Program-made: the position numbers and the translations under genes
DNA from: Muscardinus avellanarius
Taxonomy: Eukaryota; Chordata; Mammalia; Rodentia; Gliridae
Length of the DNA stretch: 64,000 nucleotides
Assembly: GCA_963383645.1 (NCBI GenBank)
Contig: OY726572.1
Location: 72,306,356 to 72,370,355 of the forward strand
Direction of reading: 5' to 3'
Notes under the pieces: generated by a model
What the model was told of the DNA's origin: nothing
The model's input: the letters and a program-made list of their open reading frames with translations, nothing else
The model's database searches: none
In this document: piece after piece, positions 22,848 through 34,562 of the stretch
Position numbering within the stretch: the first letter of the stretch is position 1
How the letters are laid out: every line of letters starts with the position of its first letter

Positions 22848-24578
22848 AATTTCTTTTTATTGGTGCATTGTAATCATATATCACATTGGAGTACAAGACT
22901 TGAGAGGATATACAAGCACGCATCATCCAATTAGCCCTCATACAGCCCCCATCCCATTCACTCCCCCTCCCTCGATCCCATGCTTGTTTGGTGATTAACT
23001 TTGATATATTTGTTTATTTATCTCCTGAGTTTTAGAGACTCCATCCTCCTCTATTCCCCCTCTGATTGGTCACCTTAATCGCTTCACTATAGGGCCCTTT
23101 CTATAACTCAACCTCTTCCTCGACCTCGACCTCTTAAGGGAAGCATCTGATTTTTATTTTCTGAGATATTTCTCTGTGCATGCCGCATTGCAATTACCGA
23201 TCCCACTCTTGATGGTCCCAGTAGTGGCCTGGCTACCTGGTGGACTGATCCAGACCTCGCTGGCTCAAGAAGCGGCCTTGTCTCATGGGAGGTCCCAATT
23301 CTGGCCTCGCTGGCCCCCACACGGGCCTAACCCCTCGGCTGGCTCCGATCCCAGCCTCAGTGGCTCCAGCACCAGCCTAGCCTCAAGGCAGGCTCCATCC
23401 CAGCCTCACTGACCCTGGTACCGGCCTAACCACTTGACAGACTCCTATCCTGGCCTCGGAGGCCTCAGCACCGACCTTGCCTCACGGCAGGCTCCGATCC
23501 CAGCCTCGGAGGCCCCAGTAGCGGCCTTGCCTCAAGGCAGGCTCTGATGCCGGCTGCTGGCCCAGTCACTGGCCTATCCCTCGGCAGGCTCCAATCCTGG
23601 CCTCGTAGGCCCCAGCACTGGCCTTGCCTCACGACAGGCTCCATTACCAGACTTGCTGGCCCCAGCACCAGTCTAACCCCTTGGCTGGCTCCGATCCCAG
23701 CCTCGGAGGCCCCAAAACCATCCTTGCCTCATGGGAGGCTCTGATCCCAGCCTCGCTGGCCCCGGCACCGGCCTACCCTCTCAGCAGGCTCCAATCCCAG
23801 CCTAGGAGGCCTAAGTAGTGGCCGTACTTCATGGTAGGCTCTGATCCTGGCTTCGATAGCCCCGCACCAGCCTTACCCTCTGGCAGGCTCCAATCCAGGC
23901 CTCAAGGGCCCTAGCTCCGGCCTTGCCTCATGGCAGACTCTGATACCGGCTTCGCTGGCCCCCGAAACGGCCTATCCCTTCAGCAGGCTTGGATCGCAGC
24001 CTCTGAGGCCTCAGTAACGTCCTTGCCTCAAGGCAGGCTCCAATGCCGACCATTGGCCCCAGCACCAGCCTACCCCTCGGCAGGCTCCAATCCTGGCCTC
24101 GGAGGCCCCAGCACCGACCTTGCCTCATGGCAGGCTCCGATCTCAGCCTCGCTGGCCCCGGCACAGGCCTACCCTCTTGGCAGGCTCTGATCCCAGCCTC
24201 GGAGGCCTTAGTAGCAGCTGTGCCTCACAGAAGGCTCCGATCCCAGCCTCACTGGCCCTGGCACCTGCCTAACCCTTCGGCAGGCTCCAATCCAGTCCTC
24301 AGAGGCCCCAGCACTGGCCTTGCCTCACATCAGGCTCTGATAGCAGCCTCACTGGCCCTGGCACCGGCCTAACCCTTCAGCAGACTCTGATCCTGGCCTC
24401 GGAGGCCTCAGTAGCGGCCTTGCCTCACGGAAGGCTCTGATGCTGGTCGCTGGCTCTGGCACCTGCCTACCTCCTCAGCAGGCTCCAATCCCAGCCTTGG
24501 AGGTCTCAGTAGTGGCCTTGCCTCATGGAAGGCTCCGATCCCAGCCTCACTGGCCCCGGCACCAGCCTAACCCCCTCA
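22848..24578 (-). mobile_element. VNTR composite retrotransposon, copy 1
   Basis: Read on the minus strand: GC-rich ~50-bp tandem units (24577 to 23205), then a single-copy linker (23204 to about 22985), then an L1-like 3'UTR segment ending 'caatgcaccaataaaaa' and an A-rich tail. The flanks AGCCAGTTTTTTAA (22834) and AGCCAGTTGTTTTTAA (24579) are a target duplication, and removing the element restores a continuous L1 ORF2 remnant. The 5' end lies inside the tandem array, so this copy is 5'-truncated compared with 56258-58005. Many short frames on both strands come from the repeat and are not genes. Confidence 0.85.
23205..24577. repeat. GC-rich VNTR, ~50-bp unit
   Basis: About 27 units of 49-50 bp. 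A typical unit reads GGCAGGCTCCGATCCCAGCC, then TCGGAGGCCCCAGTAGCGGC, then CTTGCCTCAC. Units ending 'ccttgcctca' often alternate with units ending 'gcctaacccct', so a ~100-bp dimer is visible. GC is far above the flanking DNA. Part of the composite element and not a CRISPR array, since there are no unique spacers. Confidence 0.92.
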
Positions 24579-25020
24579 AGCCAGTTGTTTTTAATAAAGA
24601 GAGCAATACACACTGGAGAAAAGACAGCCTTTTCAACAAGTTGTGTTGGGAATATTAAATATCCATATTTAGAAGAATAGAATTAGATCCCCATCTCCTA
24701 CCTTGTACTAAAGTCAACACAAAATGAATAAAATATAGAAATTAAACCACAGACTTTATAATTACTAGGAAATAAATAAGACCAACTCTCCAACATATAG
24801 GCACTGGTGGAGACTTCCTCAATAAGACCCTGAGAAGCTTAGGAAATAGAATAATCAAAAGATAGTATGTCATTAAACTAAAATGTTTTTGTATATCAAA
24901 GGTAAAAATCAAGAGCTGAAGATAGAGCCTAAAGAATGGGGGAAATTCTTTGCGAACTATACCTGTGACAGGAGACTAATAACTAGAGTGTATGAAGAAG
25001 TCATAAAACTTAACACTAAA

Positions 25021-26305
25021 AAACAGTCTTTATTTCTGTGATGGATTGGGATAGACTAAGGGAATCAGTGAATACACTTGAGTTAACAACTACACAGTAG
25101 CCAGAGTCCTCAACCCTGGTCCTCTTCTCTAAGCATACCAAAGTCCTGGGTTTACAGGTGGGCTTCACCATGCCCAGTTCACTCCACATTTCTGCACACA
25201 GAAAAGGCCACCCCAATATGCTCTGACTATAATTTTTCATATCATCCCCCTTCAAAATAGCACATCAAGAATCTTCCAAGAGTCAAGGTTCTGAAACAGT
25301 TTAAATAAATTGAAATCTCAGTGCCTAGCCTCCTACCACCAAAATGCTAAAACATCTATTTTATTGCCCTCCTCAGTCTCTCATACACACACAAAGGCCT
25401 ACAGACAGACACAGGAACAGAATCTAAAATATTAAGATGTTTTTGACTAGGGTGTAACATAATCTGAGGCTCTGGAACACAGTGGAATCTTCCTATTAGT
25501 AATTCTAACCAAACTGAATGAGATCAATTAATTAATTGCCACAAAATATTCTTTTTCTATGTGGAGGAATCTAATACTGAGAAATTAAAACATAATGAAT
25601 ACAAGAAAGAAAAGCTCTGTACAGCTCATATTTATATTTAAGACACATCTTTTACTGCACACTATTTAATGACTAGGAGGTCTCTAGATTTGTGATTTTC
25701 ATTATTTTCTGTTTGCTTAAATTTCTTATAAATGCATGCTCTCTTCTGCTCCACATAATGAATCAAACCACTCCATGCTTTCTTTATGCAAAACTGCTTC
25801 CACACTGGACGCACTTCTCACACCAGAGAGAATTGGAAATGGAAGGTCATGCTAATAGCAATTGGTGCTTCATTTGAAAATTAAATGGATCTGCCTCTGA
25901 ATTTCTGTAGCCCTTCCAAATGAAATGACAGTTGCCAGATTCTGGAAGCTTAGTCTTACATGTCCCTGGTTGAATTATCACAGGAAAAGAACCATGTGAT
26001 GAAGATCCTCACAATGGCAAATGCATGCATGGAGAGCCGGATGCCTTTCATGTTGGTCCTTCCCAGGTGCTCACATGGCAGCTGGCCCCAGGCATTCTCT
26101 GGACCTGCTATTTCATTTCCAGGCGTGAAAATTGTTGTCAATATGATGCTTCCTAAGTATTTAGTTTTAGTAAGAGAATGAGTACTGTCCCAAAGCTTAG
26201 GCATATACTACTGGGAGTGAGTGAAATTGATTAGTATGGAGATTGCTTAGGTCACGGCTCACCAGACCACAAGATAACAATTCTAATTTTTTCTTTATTA
26301 TTCTA
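25021..26305. other. Unassigned DNA
   Basis: About 1.3 kb. A possible short antisense SINE relic lies at about 25125-25185 ('gtcctgggtttacaggtgggc'). Overlapping 82- and 73-residue frames at 25956-26204 show no recognisable domain. Confidence 0.45.
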
Positions 26306-26309
26306 ATTT

Positions 26310-27370
26310 TATATTTTAAATTTTTTATTGGTGCATAGTAGTAATATATCTTAATGGAGCACTAGATGGTGGAGGCATACATGCACATATCACCCAATTA
26401 GCTCTTACCCAATTTCTCCCCATTCTCTCCTCCTCCCTCCTTCTCGTGGATCACTTAATGAGTGATATGTTTGTTAAAATAAATCATGTGCATCAGAGAA
26501 CTTCCCTCTTCCCCTCTCTGAACCTCAGTTATGTCGCCTTATTTGCTTATCTATATAGTATCTCCTTTTTTGTCTAGAGTTCCTCCTATGACCCATTTTC
26601 TCCTTAGCTTTTGCATATTAGGAAGAGCGTCCAATTTCTTATTTATTGTGACTGACTAATCTTACTTAGCATAATCTTCTCCAGTCCATCCATTTCCCTG
26701 TTAATGACATTATTTTGTGTTTTTATTTATAGCTGAGTAAAATTCCATTGTGTACATATTCCGCAGTTTTGTAATCCATTCATCTTTTGATGGACATCTT
26801 GGCAGGTTCCATAGTTTTGCAATGGTGAACTGTGTAGCTATGAACACAGATATACATGCCTTAGTTTGGTATTCATTCTTCTGGGTAGATACACAGAATT
26901 GGTATTGCTGGATTATATGGTAAATTTGTTCCCATTCTTCTGAGGATCCTCCAAACTGTTTTCAAGAATGGTTACACTAATCTCATCAATAATTTATTAG
27001 AGTTTCCCCTTCTCACATCCTTGCCAGTATTTGTTGTTTTATTTTGAATGATTGTCATTCTAGATGAAGTTGGGTGAGATCTCAGGGTAATTTTGATTTG
27101 CATCTCTCTGATTACTAATGATGTTGTGCTTTTTTAATGCATATATTGGCCATTTGAATTTCTTCTTTCATGAATTATTTATTTAGTTCACTTGCCCATT
27201 TTTGATTAGGTTACTTGTTTCCTTATTGCTGAGTTCCTTGAATTCTCTGTATATTCTAGATATCAGTCCTCTATTGGAGGAGTAGATGGCAAAATCTCCC
27301 ATTCTGTTTGCTCTCAGTTGAGGTTCTTTATAGTTTCCTTTGCTGTACAGAAGCTCTTCAGTTTAGTTCA
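26310..27370 (-). mobile_element. 5'-truncated L1, antisense
   Basis: Begins at the plus-strand left with the reversed L1 3' end ('ttttttattggtgcatagtag') and continues through a reversed 3'UTR ('caattagctcttacccaa') into the reversed ORF2 C-terminus ('gctgtacagaagctcttcag'). Frame decayed by many stops. It lies about 100 bp left of the VNTR family copy at 27479. Confidence 0.88.
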
Positions 27371-27478
27371 AATTACAGATAGAAACTGGTCAAAAGAATT
27401 AGTTCCCCAAGTCCCAATTCTTAGCAATCATAAAGGAGCAGATGGGAAACCTCAACAAGGTTTAAAATCTTACCTCTC

Positions 27479-27853
27479 TTTGATATATTTATGTACTTCC
27501 TGTGTTTCAAAGAGGCTCCATCCTCCCCTGTTCCATACCCTCTGATTGGTCACCTTAATTGTTTCACTATAGGGCCCTTTCTATAGCTCGACCTCTTCCT
27601 GTTGCCCCTTTCCTCCTAGTTATTGCTGATTAGGGGAAGCATCTGGTTTTAATTTTCTGCGATATTTCTCTGTGCATGCCGCGTTGCAAGTACCGATCCC
27701 ACTCCTGAGGGCCCCAAACAAGCATGGGATCGAGGGAGGGGGAGGGAATGGGATGGGGGCTGGATGAGGGCTAATTGGATGATGTGTGCTTGTATATCCT
27801 CTCAAGTCTTATATTCCAATGTGATATATGATTACAATGCACCAATAAAAAAA
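27479..27853 (+). mobile_element. VNTR composite retrotransposon, copy 2, 5'-inverted
   Basis: 27479-27712 is the linker plus the first VNTR bases in antisense. At about 27713 the orientation flips and 27713-27853 is the L1-like 3'UTR tail in sense with an A run. AAAATCTTACCTCTC is duplicated perfectly at 27464-27478 and 27854-27868. Only about 10 bp of the family sequence is missing at the flip. This is twin priming, a hallmark of L1-machinery insertion, and the perfect duplication says it is fairly young. The 61-residue frame at 27620-27805 is a by-product. Confidence 0.93.
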
Positions 27854-27974
27854 AAAATCTTACCTCTCATGAGCTTTAGTGGTTACTCTTTTGTGAACTT
27901 ATCCCCCATGTGGTAGGTGGGCTATTTTTTTCTTCTATCTTTTCTTGACTTAAAATATACTTCTATATTGAAAG

Positions 27975-28068
27975 AAATAGGGAAAGAAAGAAAGGAAGGA
28001 AGGAAGGAAGGAAGGAAGGAAGGAAGGAAGGAAGGAAGAAGAAAGGCAGGCAGGCAGGCAGGCAGGCA
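27975..28068. repeat. (GGAA)n(GGCA)n microsatellite
   Basis: GAAA/GGAA units run into about six GGCA units at 28045-28068. Confidence 0.95.
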
Positions 28069-29404
28069 CAAGATAAAGCAGAATTTCTAACAAATAAGAA
28101 AAAGTTTGGAAGACTGGATAGAGAGAAATGTTTTCAGATGTGATGTAGATATCACTAAGCCTTTTCCTATGTCATGCTATTTTCTCATTGGTACAATCTA
28201 AAATATTTCAGGGAAGAAATTCTGAGGTTCAGTTATATCAAACAGAACATTCTTAACTCATATATGGACACTACAGCATAGTCATTTTACATTTGCAATT
28301 CACATTTAATTATCTGTGTTTAGAATGTTCTTAAGTATTAAATAATTAAATGAATGAATTGGAAATGTCATTTTTTATATATGTGAGTATACAAGTGTGT
28401 GTGGGGGGATATGTGCATATTACATTTGTGTACATATTACATCTATGCCTATAGATGTTTGTATATTTAACATTTTTAAAGTTTGTATGGCTCCATAGAA
28501 TTTTATTTATTGCTGTACAAATTCAGTAGTAAAATAGAAATATGCTTTTCTGCATGAATTTTAAGTTTCAAAACTAAGATTAATAGTATGTGTTATAATA
28601 AATAAGGTAAAACGAGAAGAGTACAAAAAGTGAACATAAAATACATGGTTTAATTCTATTTTTACAGGAGAAGGATAAATAATGAAAGAAGAATATAACG
28701 AGTAATAATCAAGTCTTAACTGAGTTATATCTATTTCATTTATAATTTTGCATATACTAAAGTATTATGTCATTTGCAAATAAAATCTTATTCTTTAGGA
28801 TATCATCTAAATATTTAAAAATTTTAAAAAGCCAGACTTGGAAGTTTAGAAGAGAATGAGACTCCCTCTGCCAGTGAATAGAGTATAAGTAGTACTAGAT
28901 GCAAACATTCTAGGTAAGCCCAAGTGTAGTATCTGGTAAATTAGAGTAAAATCATACACAATTCTTTCCTCTAACACTATGACTGTGGTGTGCATCTTTT
29001 CTCTTTACTATACATAAACTTTGCTTTTTGTCAAAATTAATATGAATATAATGTCAATAGATTTGGATAGTTTATAATTTTAGAAGTACAAGTAAGCAAA
29101 ATTCTTGAGAAGATTAAAATGGCTAGGATCCAGACCTCAGGGAGATTCACCTAAGAAAGAAGGCTAATAGTTCTTATGTTGGAATGGGGGGATCAAGACA
29201 GATAGGATTTAAAATAATTTTTACAAACTCAATTGTTGTCACCTGAGATTATCATCCACAGTCTTTCTTTGGTTGCATAATATATAACATTTTGTTAATG
29301 ATTCCCTAGGGGAAATCCATCTTGCCCCACCCTATTTAAAACTATTATGTTAATATAGACCCTTGTACCCTTGAATAATAGAGGTTGATGCAGAAATGTT
29401 TATC
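28069..29404. other. Unassigned AT-rich DNA
   Basis: About 1.3 kb with no recognisable repeat or exon. Confidence 0.5.
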
Positions 29405-29415
29405 AGAAATACACA

Positions 29416-29605
29416 CTGACCCTAATGTAGATGATGTACATTCACGAAAATGTCAAGATCAATAAGCTCAACATGAGAAGAGAGTAGAGAGGGAATGGGG
29501 TGGGAACAGGGGAGCATCTGAATGAGTGATGTGTATGTATGCCACTACCATCTTGTACCCCATTAAGATGTATGACTGCAATGCAACATTGAAAAATAAA
29601 TAAAA
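29416..29605 (+). mobile_element. Severely 5'-truncated L1 (3'UTR only)
   Basis: A 190-bp L1 3'UTR end ('gagagggaatggggtggg', then 'cccattaagatgtatgactg') closes with 'gaaaaataaataaa'. It is flanked by a perfect 11-bp duplication, AGAAATACACA, at 29405-29415 and 29606-29616. Same 3'UTR lineage as 63000-63895. Confidence 0.87.
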
Positions 29606-29722
29606 AGAAATACACAATTGAGAAAATAAGTTAAATCTTCAGTGTATCTAGAGTAAGAAAAAATCATGAGGAAAGAACCTCCCCCCCAAAAAAAATCTAA
29701 TTACATTAAAAAATCAAACACT

Positions 29723-29910
29723 TGCCGGGCGTAGTGGCGCACGCTTGTAATCCCCGCGCTTGGGAGGCGGAGACAGGAGGATTGCGCAGGTTTGAAGCCA
29801 GCCGTGCTGGCATAAGAGACCCTGTTTCAAAAATATAAAATAGGTCTGGGAGCATAGCCCGGAGGTAGAAGGGCTTCCAGGAACCCCAGTACCACACACA
29901 CACACAAAAA
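29723..29910 (+). mobile_element. B1-dID SINE, type B
   Basis: Complete plus-strand type B dimer ('gccgggcgtagtggcgcac' through 'aagggcttccaggaacccc') with a CA-containing tail. Low divergence. Confidence 0.92.
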
Positions 29911-29935
29911 AAACCACTTAAAAATAACAAGAACA

Positions 29936-30136
29936 AGCCAGGCATGGTGGCGCACGCTTGTAATCCTAGCATTTGGGAAGCTGAGACCAGAGGATCGTGG
30001 TTCGCGGATAGCCTCAGATACTAAGTGAGGCCCTCTGCAACTCAGTGAGACTCGGTTTCAAATAAAAAAAAAAAAAAAAATAGGACAGAGGGTGTAGCTC
30101 GGAGGTCGAATGCCCCTGGGTTCCATCCTCAGACCC

Positions 30137-30168
<32 letters not shown>
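29936..30168 (+). mobile_element. B1-dID SINE, type A
   Basis: Complete plus-strand type A dimer in tandem with the type B copy just upstream, with a long A tail. 'aaatctaatt' occurs before the type B copy (29692) and after this tail (30167), so one or both may share that target duplication. Confidence 0.92.
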
Positions 30169-30171
<3 letters not shown>

Positions 30172-30465
30172 AATTTAAATATTGAGGGGTTAGTAATAAT
30201 AAATATGTTGAAAGAAATCAATATCTAATATAGATGAAAATGTCTATGCATATATATGCAATCTATGGATGTGTAAACAGTTACAAAAATTAGAATATTT
30301 AGTGCATATATACATACTGATGGGAAATAAATATGAGAATTATGTATGAATATGTACTTATGTATGTATATTCCATTTAATAAGGCAATTCTATATTTAG
30401 AATTTACCATACAGAATCATCACATAATGTGTTCATTGTTTTATCTACAAGAAATCTGATCCTCA
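30169..30465. other. Unassigned DNA
   Basis: AT-rich; nothing recognisable. Confidence 0.4.
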
Positions 30466-30469
30466 TGCA

Positions 30470-30642
30470 GTGTTTTTTCTTGTTTTGTACTGGGGATCCA
30501 ACCAAGGGGCATTCTATCTCTAAGCTACCCAGAGCCCTGTTTATTTTGAAACTGTTTTTCTAAATTTCTGAGAACCTGCAATCGTCCTATTTCAGCCTCT
30601 CAAGTATTAGGATTACAGGTTTGCACTACCATCTTGCCCCGC
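30470..30642 (-). mobile_element. Diverged B1-dID SINE
   Basis: A decayed minus-strand dimer: 'tactggggatccaaccaaggggcattc' ID half, shortened linker, B1 half ending 'gcactaccatcttgcccc'. Confidence 0.7.
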
Positions 30643-33600
30643 CCTCATACACATTGTAATCAGTGATACAATTCAAAGAAAAAAACCTGTCCTGAGCTCA
30701 AAATAAAAAAAAATATATAGCTAATAATATAATAATATAAATAAGTTTATAATAAATATATAATTTTAATATAGTATTAATTAAAATGAAACTCTTGAGG
30801 AATATAAACCCATTTGTATAAATTCAAATATAGAAAAGTATTGAAATGTTAGTCAAATGTTTAGAACTGCCTCATCTTAATTTGTATGATTACATATGTG
30901 CTTTAGATGTTTCTTTTTCCTTTCCTAACTAAAGACATATAAATATTCCACAATAAATATTACTTTTGCAAAAAGAAATTATTTGCATTTATAATATAGT
31001 TTGTTTCTACCCATGTTCAGTTATTATTTCATGGTGTAACTATCAAGCAAAGCCCTTTGAGACACCAATGTTATACAGCAGAATAATTTAGCAACTGATC
31101 TTCACAGTGTTAAGGTCTCTCTGGATTTTCTGTTTTATTGCTTTAATAGTTTAATATCAACTATTTTTCATAAGAAAAATCTATCCTGGGTATTTCAATC
31201 ATCATACAAAAAGGGAGAAGCATATTTTATCATGAAGGATAGAAAATAAATAATTGGTTCTATTTGAAATCATAAGCTTGTTATTTCTTCTCTTTATTCT
31301 TTATCTTTCTTTCTTTCTTTTTTCTTTTTTCCTTATTTTTATGTATATGTAGGGGGATTCCAGAGTCACCTACTAGAAAGTAAATTGAACAATGAATCTG
31401 CCTGATAATATTTAGCCCAACACTTAAGAAATGTAAAACAGCAGATATTTTCATTTATTTACTTAGGGAAATATTTTCTAAAGTTTAAGATTCATGGTTC
31501 TATTTATTGTCGATTAGGTTGTTTTAAAATTTCTTTCTCAATGTTAAGTTGTGGGCCAGATAGAAGATCATAGTCCTTGGCCTAATTTTACATTTCTTAG
31601 GATGTTTTTTAATGATGGATGCTGTACTCAGCTGTTATTTCTCCTAACTTTAAGACCTAATTCTATAGTAAATTAGTAGAAATATGAAAGCTAAAGCTTC
31701 CCACACAAATTGAAATAAAGAATTTTTCTATAGTTTCCCCTGCTTAGAATGTGTATGCTGAAATGTTCCAACATAAATAGAACAGTATTTGTTAGAATAG
31801 GAATTTGTTCTATTCAACCAACATTTGTTCTACTAAAAATGTTTTATTACAGAAATGTTTAATAGCACAATATGGCATATCGAACTTCCTCATTCTACCA
31901 CTCTCTTTCTTTCTTTATTTTTGGTCCCAGGAAGTTGTATTTCAGTAGCTTATAATGTCTAAGTATAGATTTCACCACTAAAGAAATATTCAATGCAGTA
32001 TAGGATAGCAGTCCTGTTATCTCCATATAGTTTCTAAATTAAAGATCATGTAGCAGAAAGGATGATTTTCCTTCCTCTGTAAGACCTATTTTATAAAGTA
32101 AGGCATACACTGGTAAAGCAGTAAAATCTAATTTCATAAAATATAGCTCCGTAAGCCTTATTGTCTACTAACCCAACCACCACCACCATCGCCCACCACA
32201 CATAGACACATTTTGTAATTTGACTCTATGTGCTTTTTAATAGAGTCGTGTTTTCATTATATTGTGTTTATTAGTGTTTTAGAGGCAATTTTTCAGTAGC
32301 TACATGAGGTTATTTTGGTTGTTCTACAAGTAAAGCTGGCCTCCTTTGGGGCGGGGGGGTTATAATATAATTGACTTAAAAGTACTAATTTTTCCAAACT
32401 ATACAGACAAAGGCATTGCCTACTATAAATCCTACACTTAGGTCAATTACTTCCCTTAGGAGGGCTGGAACATTCGAGTCTGCCAGAACTCAGCATTTCA
32501 CTGGGGAACAGATAATTGAGACACACTCATGGGCTTATCATAGGTGGAACTGAAGAAAGAAAGAAAATGAATTCCATCCCTTGTGTGTTTTAAAAATGCA
32601 AAGAGTATGCTGACATTTTTGTTATGAAAGTTATCCAGTCTGTCAATTTTGTGACTTTAATATATTCAATATTCCAGGAAAATGCTTCTTGGGGTTTGGT
32701 ACCTCCAAATATTGATTTTTTGAATTTATGTTTTGATGCTGTGTTCCGGAAATCATAATTACAACGATTTCAGGCAAATAGTTGTACTGACTGATATGTT
32801 CACTACGCTTTAAATTTACAAAGAAAATGTTTCTGAGCAGGTAAATATTACTGTCCAATTCTGTTGACAGTTTGAGTCTAATGATGAATGTGAGGTAGCT
32901 TATGAAAATGTCTCTGCATTTTGGAAGCTCTCCCACAGCCTATGAATAACTTTTACTTTCATAAAGCTCTCTACCTTAACTCTGAAGCCCGTGGCATAAT
33001 ATGTTAAAAATAAAAATTAGAGAAATTCTGGGATTGCAAAATTATTATTCATATGTACTAAAAATAATATGTTCCTATGCATAACTTTCATACCAGCTAT
33101 ACTTCATTGATTCTGTACCTTTTATTCACAGCTTCTAACTATATAAAGCTTTTTTCATACTGATGGTCACACTACAAACTTTTCAGTTTGTATTTGCTCC
33201 ATTGTCCTGAGTGGCACTTCTTTTTACACTACATGTTATTTCACTAATTAAGTATAAATTAATTTGTTTTCACATTTGAACTTTGGTGTCAAATAATGCC
33301 TTATAAATGAAGCTTTATAGTCATTATTGATAGCTTGGCTTAATCATAAAATATTTAAGGTTTAGTACTTATTTTATGAAGGCAATTAAACATTTTAATA
33401 TAGATCATACTCAAATCCTACATGAGCAACTGTAGTAAAAATGTTACTGAACAAATCTAGAGTAAAATATTTAACTTTGAGAATGTATTGCTATGTCATG
33501 TTTTGCACACGCAATTAAACTATTTGCAGGAGCCTACTTGTATACCTTCTTTTAAGATGCCATTTGGTACCCATCCATTATTCAGATATCTAATTTGAGT

Positions 33601-34124
33601 AGGATTTCACAAACACATTTATACATTTAACCTATTGTATATTTCGTTAACACAATAAAAACATTTATATAAATACATTGTTCGAAATTTAGTACACAAG
33701 GCATTGTGAAAGATGAATCCAAAACATATGAACTTAGGATTTCAGACAATAACTTGAGAAAATATTTTGAGGTTCAATATGTTGTCTTATTAAATGTCTA
33801 TGATTCATCCTACCAAAGTTTACACTGAAACACACAAAGGTGATCTCATAGGAATATTGAAAAATACAGTTTCAGAGAGGCATGAAATATAAATACATAA
33901 AAGATTTAAGTACGTAAAGTTGCAATCTCGGGTTTGAGTTCTATGCAGTTGGTAGTTGGATAACTTTAGGTACGTTAACTTTTTTTACTTCTCAGATTTA
34001 GATTCTTTAAAGATAAAAGTAAGTATATAGGCATCATATAGGGCATTGTGGTAAAAACAAACCTAGATATGATTTTTTTAAGTTTTTTAAGTGAGATTAG
34101 TATTTTCAAAAAGTCAAGAGTGAT
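30643..34124. other. Unassigned AT-rich DNA
   Basis: About 3.5 kb with no recognised transposon, exon or RNA gene. It has a TTTC run at 31303-31335 and a 97-residue minus-strand frame at 32643-32936 that I do not recognise. Longest single stretch free of visible insertions. Confidence 0.5.
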
Positions 34125-34455
34125 GTTTTCTTTCATTTGTGGAAGCTAGAAGAAAAAATAGGAATCACTAGGGACTTTGAATAATTCAAAGAAAGATCTG
34201 TAAAGTAGTTGAAAAGGGCTAGGGATGAGAGTTTGAGAAGGGGAAAATGGAGCACCGGGGGAGAAAACAGTTCAAATAATGGTATAGAAAAATGTGAGGG
34301 TATTATTACCAACCTCACTAACTTATGCAGGGAGGTAGGAGTGGGGAATGCTGGGATGTGGAGGAAAGTATGCAAAGAGCTGTGTGCATGTACATTTTAA
34401 CATATGGAACCTCACTATGATATAAACTTGCAAGGCAACAATAATTTTAAAAAAT
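34125..34455 (+). mobile_element. L1 3' end fragment
   Basis: The segment resembles an L1 3'UTR: 'catttgtggaagctagaag', a purine-rich stretch, then 'catatggaacctcactatg' and a weak A tail near 34450. Neither of the two main 3'UTR types in this window, so probably an older L1 family. Confidence 0.6.
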
Positions 34456-34562
34456 GCCTACTATGTACAACCCAACAAACAATTGTTTTGGTGGGTTTTT
34501 TTTATTAATTTTACAACATTAAAATAGATAAAAAGAAAAGCTGCTTTAAGAAACTAGGAGGG

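Larger units (their letters stand above)
22170..25020 (-). mobile_element. Old 5'-inverted L1, interrupted by a VNTR element
   Basis: 22170-22755 is an L1 3'UTR and ORF2 end in antisense ('ttgctgctataaacatgg' is the usual ORF2 C-terminal region reversed). At about 22756 the orientation flips, and 22756-22833 plus 24579-25020 read in sense through a more upstream part of ORF2 ('actggagaaaagacagcc', 'ccttttcaacaagttg'). Antisense 3' end plus inverted upstream part is the twin-priming pattern of L1. The frame is full of stops. The gap at 22848-24578 is a later insertion. Confidence 0.78.

Noticed and set aside
23090..23101. T7-promoter-like 'cactatagggccc' resembling cloning-vector sequence
   Set aside because: The same bases occur in all three composite copies (also near 27566 and 56500) inside the shared linker, so it is native element sequence and not vector contamination.
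23205..24577. Regular ~50-bp repeats as a CRISPR array
   Set aside because: The units are contiguous variants of one sequence with no unique spacers and no cas genes, in mammalian DNA.
22834..24594. VNTR region as centromeric or subtelomeric satellite
   Set aside because: It is bounded by a target duplication inside an L1 relic and carries an L1-like tail, so it is an inserted element.
23108..24658. Overlapping Pro/Ser/Gly-rich open frames on both strands of the VNTR
   Set aside because: They arise because a GC-rich tandem repeat lacks stops in several frames. Both strands are open at once and no start or domain is supported.
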